A DNA stretch of 8,230 bases from CAYPEK01 sp964409645 (lineage in GTDB: Bacteria; UBP15; UBA6099): the NCBI GenBank assembly GCA_964409645.1, contig CAYPEK010000154.1, positions 1 to 8,230 of the forward strand, given 5' to 3'. Under the pieces are notes generated by a model that was given only the letters and a program-made list of their open reading frames with translations, was not told the DNA's origin and searched no databases. Both the position numbers and the translations under genes were made by a program. This document shows, in pieces, positions 1 through 6,842 of this stretch (positions within the stretch are counted from its first letter, which is position 1; every line of letters starts with the position of its first letter).

Positions 1-96
1 AAATCGATTTTTTTAATCTGATTTTCAAAAACTATTTTTTTCAGAGGTCTCAAATATATTAAATTTATCGTTATTGCATTTATTGCAATTTGGATC

Positions 97-477
97 GTGA
101 AAAAGATAGTTACAGGTGACGTATCGATTAAAGATAATTTTCAAGCGTTGTTATTTATAGGTCTGTTTCTGATTCCTTTTTTTGTCGTATTCATAATCGG
201 AATAATTGTCGGTTTTATAAACAACGAAAAGCTTATCAAATTTTCTTATTTGATTTGGTTGGCTTTTATTTGTGTTAAGACTTTGGTGAGTTGTGTTGGT
301 TATTTGCATAAACATGGAATAGCGGCACTCGATTTAAGAACAATATTCATTGCTCTAATCGGGTTTATTGTTGTTGTTGTGATGCAATTGTTATTTCTTA
401 ACTTAGGAATATCGTTGGCGGGATTCATCAGAAGAATGGTTTTGAAGAAAAAGATAATTGCAAAAACTCAGAATTGA
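97..477 (+). CDS. Small multi-pass membrane protein, function unknown; 5' end uncertain
   Basis: I do not recognise this protein. From the GTG at 97 it is 126 residues with three hydrophobic segments, at about residues 17-41, 47-70 and 80-107, and a basic tail (RRMVLKKK), so it should sit in the cytoplasmic membrane. The start is doubtful. No good Shine-Dalgarno site precedes the GTG, and the frame is open back to a TGA at 19-21. That upstream stretch encodes another hydrophobic segment (KFIVIAFIAIW) that looks like part of the same protein. It contains no ATG, GTG or TTG, but an AGAGG (43-47) lies about 10 bases before an in-frame ATT at 58. The gene may therefore begin at a rare codon, or be the 3' part of a gene entering from the left and broken by an indel near the run of seven T at 35-41. 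It is much more AT-rich than the gene that follows. It is likely a real gene, complete or partial; no function is assigned. Confidence 0.55.
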   Translation: MKKIVTGDVSIKDNFQALLFIGLFLIPFFVVFIIGIIVGFINNEKLIKFSYLIWLAFICVKTLVSCVGYLHKHGIAALDLRTIFIALIGFIVVVVMQLLFLNLGISLAGFIRRMVLKKKIIAKTQN

Positions 478-601
478 ATTAAATTTTATATACCCCATTA
501 GATAGAATCTATCATTGTGTATAAACTTCCATGAGTCGCTCTAAAATATTAGAATTATTTGTCGCACCGGCAGATCGGGAGCCGGCAGAAATGGAGATTC
601 G
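478..601. other. Intergenic region upstream of the secreted GH-like gene
   Basis: This 124-base spacer starts AT-rich and becomes GC-rich near 560. It contains a short perfect inverted repeat, GATAG-AAT-CTATC (501-513), which could be an operator half-site pair but is too short to be sure. It also holds an 8-base direct repeat, CCGGCAGA, at 567-574 and 582-589, offset by 15 bases. TAAAAT at 542-547 resembles a -10 box, but I see no well-spaced -35 box. No terminator-like hairpin with a T-tract follows the upstream gene. Confidence 0.35.
593..596 (+). promoter_or_regulatory. Ribosome binding site of the secreted GH-like gene
   Basis: GGAG lies five bases before the ATG at 602. It supports that ATG over the in-frame ATGs at 614 and 623, and so keeps the full basic N-region of the signal peptide. 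Confidence 0.7.
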
Positions 602-2872
602 ATGAATAAAACAATGAACAAAATGTTGATAGTGTCGGCGGCGGTTCTGGCGTTGGTCGTATCGGCGCGCGCGACGGCGCAGCAGACGAGCTTTCAGGAG
701 TGGTCGCCGTGGAAAGAAGGCTTGCAGTTGCCTCTCGACATTGCGATGGTGTATGGCGACGATCCGTCGAAGATTGCGACGTGGAGTGCGCATGGATACA
801 TTCCATGGGCGATGTTCGGCGCGAGCTGGCTCGGCAAGAACGAAAAGATCGTGCTCGATCATCCCGAGATTGTGCAGCGGGTGAAGGACGGCTCGGCGTT
901 TGAAATGATTAAAGGCCGCGCGTGGGTGGTGCCGATCGCGCCGTGGATCGAATATGAAAAGGAGCGCGTCAAGGCCGTCATAGGCGGCGGTGCTAAAGGA
1001 ATTCTTCCGGAAGAGCCTGAGTTCTTCGCGGTGTCCGGCTACAGCGACGGGTTCAAGGCGGCGTGGCGGGAGTTTTACGGTGAACCGTGGCGCGCGCCGC
1101 ACGAATCCGTTGCTAATCAGTGGCGTTCGAATCAGCTCAAGGCGCATCTGTTCAGCGAGTTTTACAGACAGCTTTTTTCGTATGCAAAATCACTCGACCA
1201 GTCGGTGAAATGCCTCGTGCCGACGCACAGCAATCTCAATTACACCGATTGGAGTATTGTCGCGCCGCACTATGATTTCGCGTCGGTTTCCGATACTGAC
1301 GGTTTCATTGCGCAGGCGTGGACAGGCACCGCGAAACATCCGCATTACGTCGGCGGCGAGCCGTACCGGAGTTCGTTTAATTTCTCGATGTTGGAGTACA
1401 GCTCATTCGCGGAACTGATTGCCGGTACGGGAAAAGAAGCGTGGTTTCTGACCGACCCGGTGGAGGACGCCGAAGGCGCGCCGTGGGACGACCTGCGCGG
1501 ATGGTACGAGGACACGCTCATCGCGTCGATGCTCTTCCCGAACATTAACACATTTGAAAATGTGCCGTGGCCGAACCGTGTGTTTTTATCCGATAAGCAA
1601 TACGGAAACAGCCCGATCCCGCAAAATTACGCGACCGAACTACTGACGGTGTGGATGGCGGAGGGAATGCTGCCTGCGGAAGGCCGCTTCATCGAGCCGG
1701 TGACAACTGGAGTCGGGTTTCTGACTTCTGACTCGTCGATGTGGCAGCGTGGGCTCGGGCCGGATAGGTTTCAGGGTTTTGCCGCGCCGATGCTTGCAGC
1801 AGTGCGGAGCGGAGTTTATCCGCGTGTGCTTCATGCGGAGAAATTTACCGGGAAGAATTTTCCGTCGTCGGACATAAAAGTCATTGTGGCGAGTTTTGAC
1901 GCATGGAAACCGCGAAGCGAGGAAACCGTTGCGGGCATTGCGGAATGGGTTAAGAACGGCGGCGTTTTGCTCTATATCGGTGGTTCGGACCAGTACGACG
2001 ACATGGATTTCGCTTGGTGGAGGCAAAAGGGATTCGATACACCGGCGGATGCGCTTCTTAAAGCACTGGGCATCGATTACGAAAGAAAAAAGATATTTGA
2101 ATCGAAGTCCAAAAGTAATGAACCGATGTTTTATGCGACGGCGCAAGTGAGAAAAATCGCGCCGGCGGACGGTGGGCCTGAATCAATTAAATCGCTCGGT
2201 GAAGGCTCTGCTCCGCTGCCGCTCACGATTTACGACGTGCCCGGCTCGAAGGTTCTGTTGACGACAGGTGATAAACCGCTCGTGTGGGAAGTGAAATGCG
2301 GGAAGGGTGTGGTGGTTTACGCGGGTTTTCCGGGGGAATTCGTATCGTTGCGCAAACAGGGCGTGGATATGTTCATGGCGTTGCTGAAGCACGCGGCGGG
2401 GGATTTTGCCGGAGTGGCTGTTGAGCAACCGGGCGCGTTCGCGCTTGATCGCGGGCCGTTCATCGTTGCGAGGGGCGTCAGGGGTGACACGACGCTCAAA
2501 GGGCCGTTCATCAACCTTCTTCGGCCGGACGAGCCGATAACGGCGGAGTACAAACTCGCGGAGGGATCGAACGCGTTCCTGATGAACATCCCGCGGGCGG
2601 TTTCGGCCACAATGAAAACGCTACCGATTCATATATTGATATCGTCAGGCAGGATTGCGGACATTGCTTTCAAGGACGGAGTATTGACTTTTAAAATGGT
2701 CGGTCCGGCGGGCAGGACGGGCTACGTGTGGGCGAAGAACATGTCGGACGGAGCCAAGTCGCTCGCGGCTGCTCCTGAGTTCGCACCGGTGACGGATGCG
2801 CAAACCGGAGTGATGAGGATAACAGTTCCGCTGTCTCCGGAGGGAACTAAAGCGGAAATACTTATGAAATAA
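602..2872 (+). CDS. Secreted glycoside-hydrolase-like protein (barrel plus GATase-like domain), uncharacterised family
   Basis: This is a 756-residue exported protein. The signal peptide (basic MNKTMNK, hydrophobic core about 8-20) has a likely cleavage after ARATA at residue 26. Residues about 40-335 look like an alpha/beta barrel of glycoside-hydrolase type rich in Trp, Tyr and acidic residues. LPEEPEF (135-141) sits at the end of a predicted strand, as a catalytic Glu would, and LTDPVED (283-289) is a second candidate acidic site followed by a conserved-looking WYEDTL...FENVPWPNRVF stretch. Residues about 365-600 resemble the glutamine-amidotransferase-like domain found behind GH42-type barrels, with IAEWVKNGGVLLYIGG as its clearest signature. 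About 610-756 appears all-beta. I recall similar proteins, annotated only as hypothetical, in carbohydrate-degrading bacteria, but cannot verify that here. The inferred role is hydrolysis of a glycan or glycoside outside the cytoplasm; substrate and mechanism are unknown. An inactive carbohydrate-binding homologue is the main alternative. A sugar transporter lies downstream, but not in the same operon. Confidence 0.8.
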   Translation: MNKTMNKMLIVSAAVLALVVSARATAQQTSFQEWSPWKEGLQLPLDIAMVYGDDPSKIATWSAHGYIPWAMFGASWLGKNEKIVLDHPEIVQRVKDGSAFEMIKGRAWVVPIAPWIEYEKERVKAVIGGGAKGILPEEPEFFAVSGYSDGFKAAWREFYGEPWRAPHESVANQWRSNQLKAHLFSEFYRQLFSYAKSLDQSVKCLVPTHSNLNYTDWSIVAPHYDFASVSDTDGFIAQAWTGTAKHPHYVGGEPYRSSFNFSMLEYSSFAELIAGTGKEAWFLTDPVEDAEGAPWDDLRGWYEDTLIASMLFPNINTFENVPWPNRVFLSDKQYGNSPIPQNYATELLTVWMAEGMLPAEGRFIEPVTTGVGFLTSDSSMWQRGLGPDRFQGFAAPMLAAVRSGVYPRVLHAEKFTGKNFPSSDIKVIVASFDAWKPRSEETVAGIAEWVKNGGVLLYIGGSDQYDDMDFAWWRQKGFDTPADALLKALGIDYERKKIFESKSKSNEPMFYATAQVRKIAPADGGPESIKSLGEGSAPLPLTIYDVPGSKVLLTTGDKPLVWEVKCGKGVVVYAGFPGEFVSLRKQGVDMFMALLKHAAGDFAGVAVEQPGAFALDRGPFIVARGVRGDTTLKGPFINLLRPDEPITAEYKLAEGSNAFLMNIPRAVSATMKTLPIHILISSGRIADIAFKDGVLTFKMVGPAGRTGYVWAKNMSDGAKSLAAAPEFAPVTDAQTGVMRITVPLSPEGTKAEILMK

Positions 2873-2887
2873 GAAGTGAGTTAAAGG

Positions 2888-5140
2888 CTATTCTTCATCG
2901 TTATGGCTGGACATTCTCTGTCGGTTCAGATCAATGCTTTTAAGGATGCTTTTGAATTTGGATGTATTTTTGATATCTTCAAAATATTTGCTTGTAAGAA
3001 TTTTATTTTTATCGGCGAAACCGGTGGCGGCTGCGGAAACAAGAGCACCAAGTGCTTTTTCGTTTTGACCAGTGGCGGCAAGGGCGCATGCCTCCAGAAA
3101 GTATGCGTAAGGATTTTTTTCGGATAACAATGACAGTTCAAGATCGTCCAGTGATTTTTGAAAGTCGCCGTTTTTGAGGAGGGTTTCCCCACGGAGCATC
3201 AGTACTACGGAATCGTCCGGCAGGTATGATAAGGCCTTGTCGAGTTCTTCCACCGCGCTTTTGTAGTCGCCGGATGAAGACAGAGCTGAAGCGGCGTAAC
3301 ATAAGTATCGCGCTTTCTGCTCATTATCGGTTTCAAGTTGCGCAGCTTTCTCATAATCGTTGTACGCCTGAATCCATCTCCTGTTCGTCAAGTAAACGCC
3401 CGCGCGAAGGAAATACGGGAATGGGTCTTTGTTGTCTGCTTTGATTAAAGCGTCGAAAGCCGTCGCCGCATTTTTATAGTTGCCGTTTTTCAGATAAACG
3501 GAGGAGAGTATGGAGTAGGCTTCATAGTCGTCGGGCCGGAGTTTTATTAGCTTGAGAGCATCTTTTTTCGCTTCGGAGAATCTGTTCATGCTCATGTAAG
3601 CGATAATCCGCTGCCTGTAAGAGTTTGAATGGCCTGGGTTCTTGGTGATTGCTTTTGACAGGTATGATTCCGCTTTCTTGTAGTTTCCCCTTATATTATT
3701 GATTTTTCCCACCCAATATAACAAGTCCGGATCAGAGGGAGCGATTTTGATTGCGCTGTTGAAGCTTGACAGTGATCGAGCGATATCATCTTTAAAATAG
3801 TAACATTTACCTCTAATAAAATACGGATAATAGTCGTTTCTATAGAAGGAAATGCTTTTGTTGAAATCGGCTATTGCCTTGTCATATTCGTCCAACTCAT
3901 AAAAAGAAGCGCCACGCCAGTCGTAGCTGTTGGAGTAATCGTTTTTCAATTCGATTGTTTTACTGAAATCCTCTATTGCTTTCTTGTAATTTGATAGTTC
4001 GTAATAAGATTTGCCTCTCTCGTAATACACCCAGATATAATCTGGATTCAACTTAATTTCGCGGGTGTATTCATCTACGGCTTTGGTATATTCCTCTTTT
4101 TCATAATATGTCCTGCCGAGCCAGTAATGTGAATATTCTTCGCCGGGTTCGATTTCAAGCGATTTAATCAACTCTTCTATTGCGGCGTCATATCTGCCGA
4201 GATGAAACAGAGCTGATCCGAGCCAGTTGAGGTTGTCGGCATCTTTCGGTTCTAGTTCTTTTGTTTTTTTAAAATCGGAAGCGGCATTCTCATATCTGGA
4301 CAGTTTATCGAATGCTCGACCACGCCAGTGATATGCCCAAGCATATCCGGGTGTGTGTTCGATCTGCTGTGCGTATTCATGTATCGCTTTTTCATATTCT
4401 TTTCTGCCGTAATATATTCTACCCAACCAGAAATGGCAGCGTTCCGGTTCGTATTTTTTGCATAATTCACTGTTTATTTCTTTTTCCGCTTCATCGAGTC
4501 TGTCCAGATATAAGAGAACCCTGCCTTTCCACATACGAAGATTCGGGTCGTGGGTGTCGAATTGCGTCGCTTTGGTGAAGTCTTTCAGTGCGAATTTGTA
4601 ATCATTTAAATAATAATATGCTTTTCCGCGACCTGTATAGTATAATGCTGACTCTTGTAAGGAAATCGATTTGTCGAAGTCCTCTATGGCGAGCTTGTAT
4701 TCGTTCTTATCCATGTGCTTATAGCCCATGTCGTAGTAATCCCATGCCTGCCGGTCGTTAGGGTTGTATGGGTGTGACGAGTACTCATGGTTCAGCGGCT
4801 CCGGGCCGTGTATTACTATCCTGTAGTTTTCTATGGTAATGTGTGAGCCGGTCAAGTAATCGATGGCGGCTTCATCCGACAGAAAAGATATGACGGTTGC
4901 AAGGATCAGCAGAAAAAACAGTATGGCTAATCTTGTTTTCTTTGGCCTGTGTTTTGTTTTTTTTGTGCGATTTTCAGGGTCTATGCCGTTTGGAAAAGAT
5001 TGAAAGGGAGGTTCCGGCTGACATGTTTTGATTTCGGGCTGTTCCGTTGTCGGTTTATATTCGACAGCCAAAACATGCCCGCAGACCGGACAAGAGTTAT
5101 AATCATCATTAATTTCAGTTCCGCATCTTGAGCAATTCAC
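2888..5140 (-). CDS. Membrane-anchored zinc-ribbon TPR protein
   Basis: The 750-residue protein opens with a zinc ribbon (C3-x2-C6 and C17-x2-C20). A Pro-rich and then strongly basic linker (KKTKHRPKKTR, about 60-70) leads into one membrane helix (about 71-88). By the positive-inside rule the ribbon is cytoplasmic and the rest extracytoplasmic. From about 132 to 705 it is a nearly continuous run of roughly 17 tetratricopeptide repeats with the usual spacing of about 34 residues (for example AYYYLNDYKFALKDF, IYYGRKEYEKAIHEY, SYYELSNYKKAIEDF). Part of the run is organised as a repeated three-TPR unit (see repeat entry). The tail after 705 (GFADKNKILTSKYFEDI, FKSILKSI) is the capping segment common in bacterial TPR proteins. 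TPR superhelices bind proteins or peptides; no partner is evident here. The start is the GTG at 5138-5140: an in-frame TAG lies eight codons upstream and the first zinc cysteine is residue 3. It ends 15 bases from the convergent upstream gene. Its role is probably scaffold-like; the specific function is unknown. Confidence 0.9.
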   Translation of the reverse strand: MNCSRCGTEINDDYNSCPVCGHVLAVEYKPTTEQPEIKTCQPEPPFQSFPNGIDPENRTKKTKHRPKKTRLAILFFLLILATVISFLSDEAAIDYLTGSHITIENYRIVIHGPEPLNHEYSSHPYNPNDRQAWDYYDMGYKHMDKNEYKLAIEDFDKSISLQESALYYTGRGKAYYYLNDYKFALKDFTKATQFDTHDPNLRMWKGRVLLYLDRLDEAEKEINSELCKKYEPERCHFWLGRIYYGRKEYEKAIHEYAQQIEHTPGYAWAYHWRGRAFDKLSRYENAASDFKKTKELEPKDADNLNWLGSALFHLGRYDAAIEELIKSLEIEPGEEYSHYWLGRTYYEKEEYTKAVDEYTREIKLNPDYIWVYYERGKSYYELSNYKKAIEDFSKTIELKNDYSNSYDWRGASFYELDEYDKAIADFNKSISFYRNDYYPYFIRGKCYYFKDDIARSLSSFNSAIKIAPSDPDLLYWVGKINNIRGNYKKAESYLSKAITKNPGHSNSYRQRIIAYMSMNRFSEAKKDALKLIKLRPDDYEAYSILSSVYLKNGNYKNAATAFDALIKADNKDPFPYFLRAGVYLTNRRWIQAYNDYEKAAQLETDNEQKARYLCYAASALSSSGDYKSAVEELDKALSYLPDDSVVLMLRGETLLKNGDFQKSLDDLELSLLSEKNPYAYFLEACALAATGQNEKALGALVSAAATGFADKNKILTSKYFEDIKNTSKFKSILKSIDLNRQRMSSHNDEE
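3524..4744 (-). repeat. Higher-order three-TPR module repeated in tandem within the TPR gene
   Basis: The TPRs at residues about 133-539 fall into blocks of three, so the best match to a given TPR lies about 102 residues (306 bases) away rather than 34. Landmark pairs are CHFWLGRIYY (235-244) and SHYWLGRTYY (337-346), exactly 102 apart. The following TPRs also pair: YHWRGRAF with YYERGKSY, then LNWLGSALFHLGRYDAAI with YDWRGASFYELDEYDKAI. An earlier block (about 133-233) and a later one (about 438-539, where the equivalent glycine is again 102 residues on) follow the same phase but are more diverged. This suggests growth by duplication of a three-repeat unit. Confidence 0.6.
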
Positions 5141-5146
5141 AAAGCC

Positions 5147-5176
5147 ATAATACTATAACGGAACGAAAGTTGACAA
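5147..5176 (-). promoter_or_regulatory. Candidate promoter of the TPR gene, predicting a leaderless mRNA
   Basis: On the minus strand TTGTCA (5171-5176, five of six to the -35 consensus) and TATTAT (5147-5152, five of six to the -10 consensus) are 18 bases apart. Transcription would begin about seven bases past the -10 box, at or next to 5140, the G of the GTG start. No Shine-Dalgarno sequence precedes that GTG, which fits a leaderless transcript. This assumes a standard sigma-70-type promoter; shorter spacings to overlapping TAGTAT or TATAGT are alternatives. Confidence 0.4.
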
Positions 5177-5201
5177 GCGTCGGTTTAAGCGTGACGGCTT
5201 A

Positions 5202-5230
5202 TTGTTTAACGGCCCGATGAATGATATTCT
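5202..5230 (+). promoter_or_regulatory. Candidate promoter of the GPH-type sugar transporter gene
   Basis: TTGTTT (5202-5207) and TATTCT (5225-5230) are 17 bases apart on the plus strand, each matching the sigma-70 consensus at four of six positions. The start site would fall near 5237, leaving a leader of about 27 bases that contains the ribosome binding site. The match is modest. A perfect TTGACA at 5170-5175 is also present but has no -10 box at 16-18 bases. Confidence 0.28.
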
Positions 5231-5250
5231 ATTGAATTAAATTGAGGGGG

Positions 5251-5257
5251 AGAGGGG
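5251..5257 (+). promoter_or_regulatory. Ribosome binding site of the GPH-type transporter
   Basis: AGAGGGG lies about six bases before the ATG at 5264, inside a purine-rich stretch that begins near 5244. It fixes the start of the transporter. Confidence 0.7.
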
Positions 5258-5263
5258 CGACGG

Positions 5264-6541
5264 ATGAGAAAAACAGTAACCACAATACCACAGATGATTC
5301 TTTTAAACATTATTAATATCGGCATTGTTGCCTTCTGGTCGGTGGACGGAGCGTTCATGACGAACTACCTGACTAAAAAGAATTACAGCCCGTTCATGAT
5401 CTCGGACGGCGCGGCGGGGACTATCCTTTCGATAGGTCAGGTTATAATCTGCATCGGGTTCCTCTTCGGGCTGTTGAGCGACGGCACGCGGACCCGCATG
5501 GGCAAACGCATACCGTTCATGTTGAGCGGGATTCTTGTCGTTGCGGCAGGCTATGCGCTGATTCCGCATGTCAACAATCTGACTTTTCTTATTGCCATAC
5601 AAATATTGGTATATTTCGGGCTCGTCTGGTGCGCGATACCGTATTACTCGCTGGTTCCGGACACAACGCCGGACGACAAACTCGGCACGTGCAACGCGTT
5701 CTTTTCGGTATTCGGCGCGGTCGGCACGATACTCGGCTATCTCGTCATCGGCGGCATCTGTTCGGATAAGGTGAAGTACCCGGAGATGTACCGCTATCTG
5801 CCGTTTTACGCGACGTCCGCTCTTGTGCTCGTGACAATGGCGATTACATTAATCTCAACCCGCGAGGACACCGACTACTCGAAACAACCGCCGACGGAAC
5901 CGATAGGGAATCGGTTGAAATCCGTGGTCACCGACTTGCCGAAATATAAAGACCTTGTTCTCTTCATGGGGCTGAACTTTTTCATGTGGGTCGGTCTGCA
6001 GGGCTTCGTAAAATTCTTCACGAGGTTCATGGACGCCGACGTGCACGTCGAAGCGTCAAAGGCGTCGTTCCTGCTTGGGGCGATACCGATTGTGGCGATA
6101 ATATTTGCGGTGCCGATCGGCATACTTGCGGATAAGATCAGCCGCAAAGGGATGTTCATAGCGGGCCTTGTCGGCGCGATAGTTCTTATGACAGCTGGTT
6201 TCTTTTTCATCCACGATATGATAAGCGCCGGGATAATAATAGCGCTTGCCGCGATTGCGATTATCGACGTAATGCTGCTGATCAGCACGATTGCTCCGAC
6301 GCTCATGCCGAAGGATCAGATCGGGCTTTACATGGGAGTGCTGAGCGCGGCGACGGGGCTCGGAGGCGCGGTGGGAGTTGCCTTATCCGGATGGTTGTGC
6401 ACCTATCTCGAAAAGGGAATGCACGCGCGTGTTATCTTCGTCATCGGCCCGATTTGCCTTGTCATCAGCCTTTTCTTCCTGCTGAAGATGAAAATCAAAA
6501 ACGCATGGGAACTGAAAGCGGAGCAGGAAAAGGCCGCCTGA
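5264..6541 (+). CDS. MFS sugar transporter, sucrose/GPH (glycoside-pentoside-hexuronide) type
   Basis: This is a 425-residue integral membrane protein with a dozen hydrophobic segments, the normal size and topology of a major facilitator. The loop after the second helix carries the family A motif in the form characteristic of sucrose/maltose and GPH carriers: G69-LLSD-GTRTR-MGKR-IPF (69-85). A second, weaker copy (GILAD-KISRKG, 286-296) opens the C-terminal half. After helix 4, IPYYSLVPDTTPDDKLGTC (125-143) matches the usual LxPD(x)xPxxxRG segment of this group. A hydrophilic stretch at about 199-230 is the central cytoplasmic loop. The expected role is cation-linked uptake, or possibly export, of a sugar or glycoside across the inner membrane; the substrate cannot be read from sequence. 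It lies between the divergent TPR gene and a second MFS gene on the same strand 308 bases on, so co-transcription with the latter is possible but not shown. Family assignment is firmer than substrate. Confidence 0.85.
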   Translation: MRKTVTTIPQMILLNIINIGIVAFWSVDGAFMTNYLTKKNYSPFMISDGAAGTILSIGQVIICIGFLFGLLSDGTRTRMGKRIPFMLSGILVVAAGYALIPHVNNLTFLIAIQILVYFGLVWCAIPYYSLVPDTTPDDKLGTCNAFFSVFGAVGTILGYLVIGGICSDKVKYPEMYRYLPFYATSALVLVTMAITLISTREDTDYSKQPPTEPIGNRLKSVVTDLPKYKDLVLFMGLNFFMWVGLQGFVKFFTRFMDADVHVEASKASFLLGAIPIVAIIFAVPIGILADKISRKGMFIAGLVGAIVLMTAGFFFIHDMISAGIIIALAAIAIIDVMLLISTIAPTLMPKDQIGLYMGVLSAATGLGGAVGVALSGWLCTYLEKGMHARVIFVIGPICLVISLFFLLKMKIKNAWELKAEQEKAA

Positions 6542-6557
6542 TATCGATATTCAAATC

Positions 6558-6610
6558 AGACATATATCAGTAGGGGCACGTGCAACGTGCCCCTACAATT
6601 GCATATGTCT
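6558..6610. repeat. Strong palindrome, REP/MITE-like intergenic hairpin
   Basis: The core is a perfect 12-bp inverted repeat: GTAGGGGCACGT (6570-6581) and ACGTGCCCCTAC (6585-6596) around the loop GCA. It is nested inside an outer perfect 8-bp inverted repeat, AGACATAT (6558-6565) and ATATGTCT (6603-6610), with an unpaired internal bulge of four and six bases. The stem starts 16 bases after the upstream stop codon. Neither strand has a T-tract directly after the stem, so it is not a textbook intrinsic terminator, though it could stabilise or end the upstream transcript. GTAGGGGC...GCCCCTAC palindromes recur as dispersed repeats in many bacterial genomes, as I recall, so a REP-like or MITE-like element is my preferred reading. 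With only one copy visible here, this stays an inference. Confidence 0.65.
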
Positions 6611-6838
6611 TATGTCGTGCTGAACTATAGATACTCGAATTCTAATGTCGGATTCGGATCAAGATGAGGCTCTGTTGATTCGATAGTTTTTTTGCATCGG
6701 TTTGGATAATAGTGTAGTATTTCCGGAAGTGGTTTGAACTCAAAAAGGCCGGCGGTTGATTCAAGGTGAGCGAAAGAACAACAGATCGAATATTGCCGGT
6801 CGAACAAGTATCCGTAAAAACGGCAAAATAATAATAGC

Positions 6839-6842
6839 GGAG
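6839..6842 (+). promoter_or_regulatory. Ribosome binding site of the OPA-family transporter
   Basis: GGAG lies seven bases before the ATG at 6850 and supports that start. Confidence 0.65.

Noticed and set aside
512..1147. A long minus-strand open frame (211 codons) opposite the start of the secreted-protein gene.
   Set aside because: Its translation is Arg/His-rich in the way antisense frames of GC-rich genes are, and the plus-strand gene has a signal peptide and a ribosome site.
5170..5175. A perfect TTGACA as the -35 box of the GPH-type transporter gene.
   Set aside because: No -10-like hexamer occurs 16-18 bases downstream (the sequence there is GC-rich), and the site overlaps the better minus-strand candidate.
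5231..5243. A 13-base sequence, ATTGAATTAAATT, also found at 473-485 at the end of the left-edge gene.
   Set aside because: It is low-complexity AT sequence in AT-rich contexts with no symmetry or conserved placement; coincidence is likely.
6570..6596. The 12-bp hairpin as a standard rho-independent terminator of the GPH-type transporter gene.
   Set aside because: No run of T follows the stem on either strand (AATTGC on the plus strand), so I list it as a repeat with only a possible termination role.
6605..6667. A 20-codon plus-strand ATG frame beginning in the outer arm of the intergenic palindrome.
   Set aside because: It is very short, has no Shine-Dalgarno site, and its start is buried in a predicted stem.
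6625..6807. A 60-codon minus-strand open frame in the intergenic region (TTG start, ending ...PTLEFEYL).
   Set aside because: It has a TTG start with no ribosome site, no recognisable domain, and a length easily reached by chance; it stays only a possible remnant.
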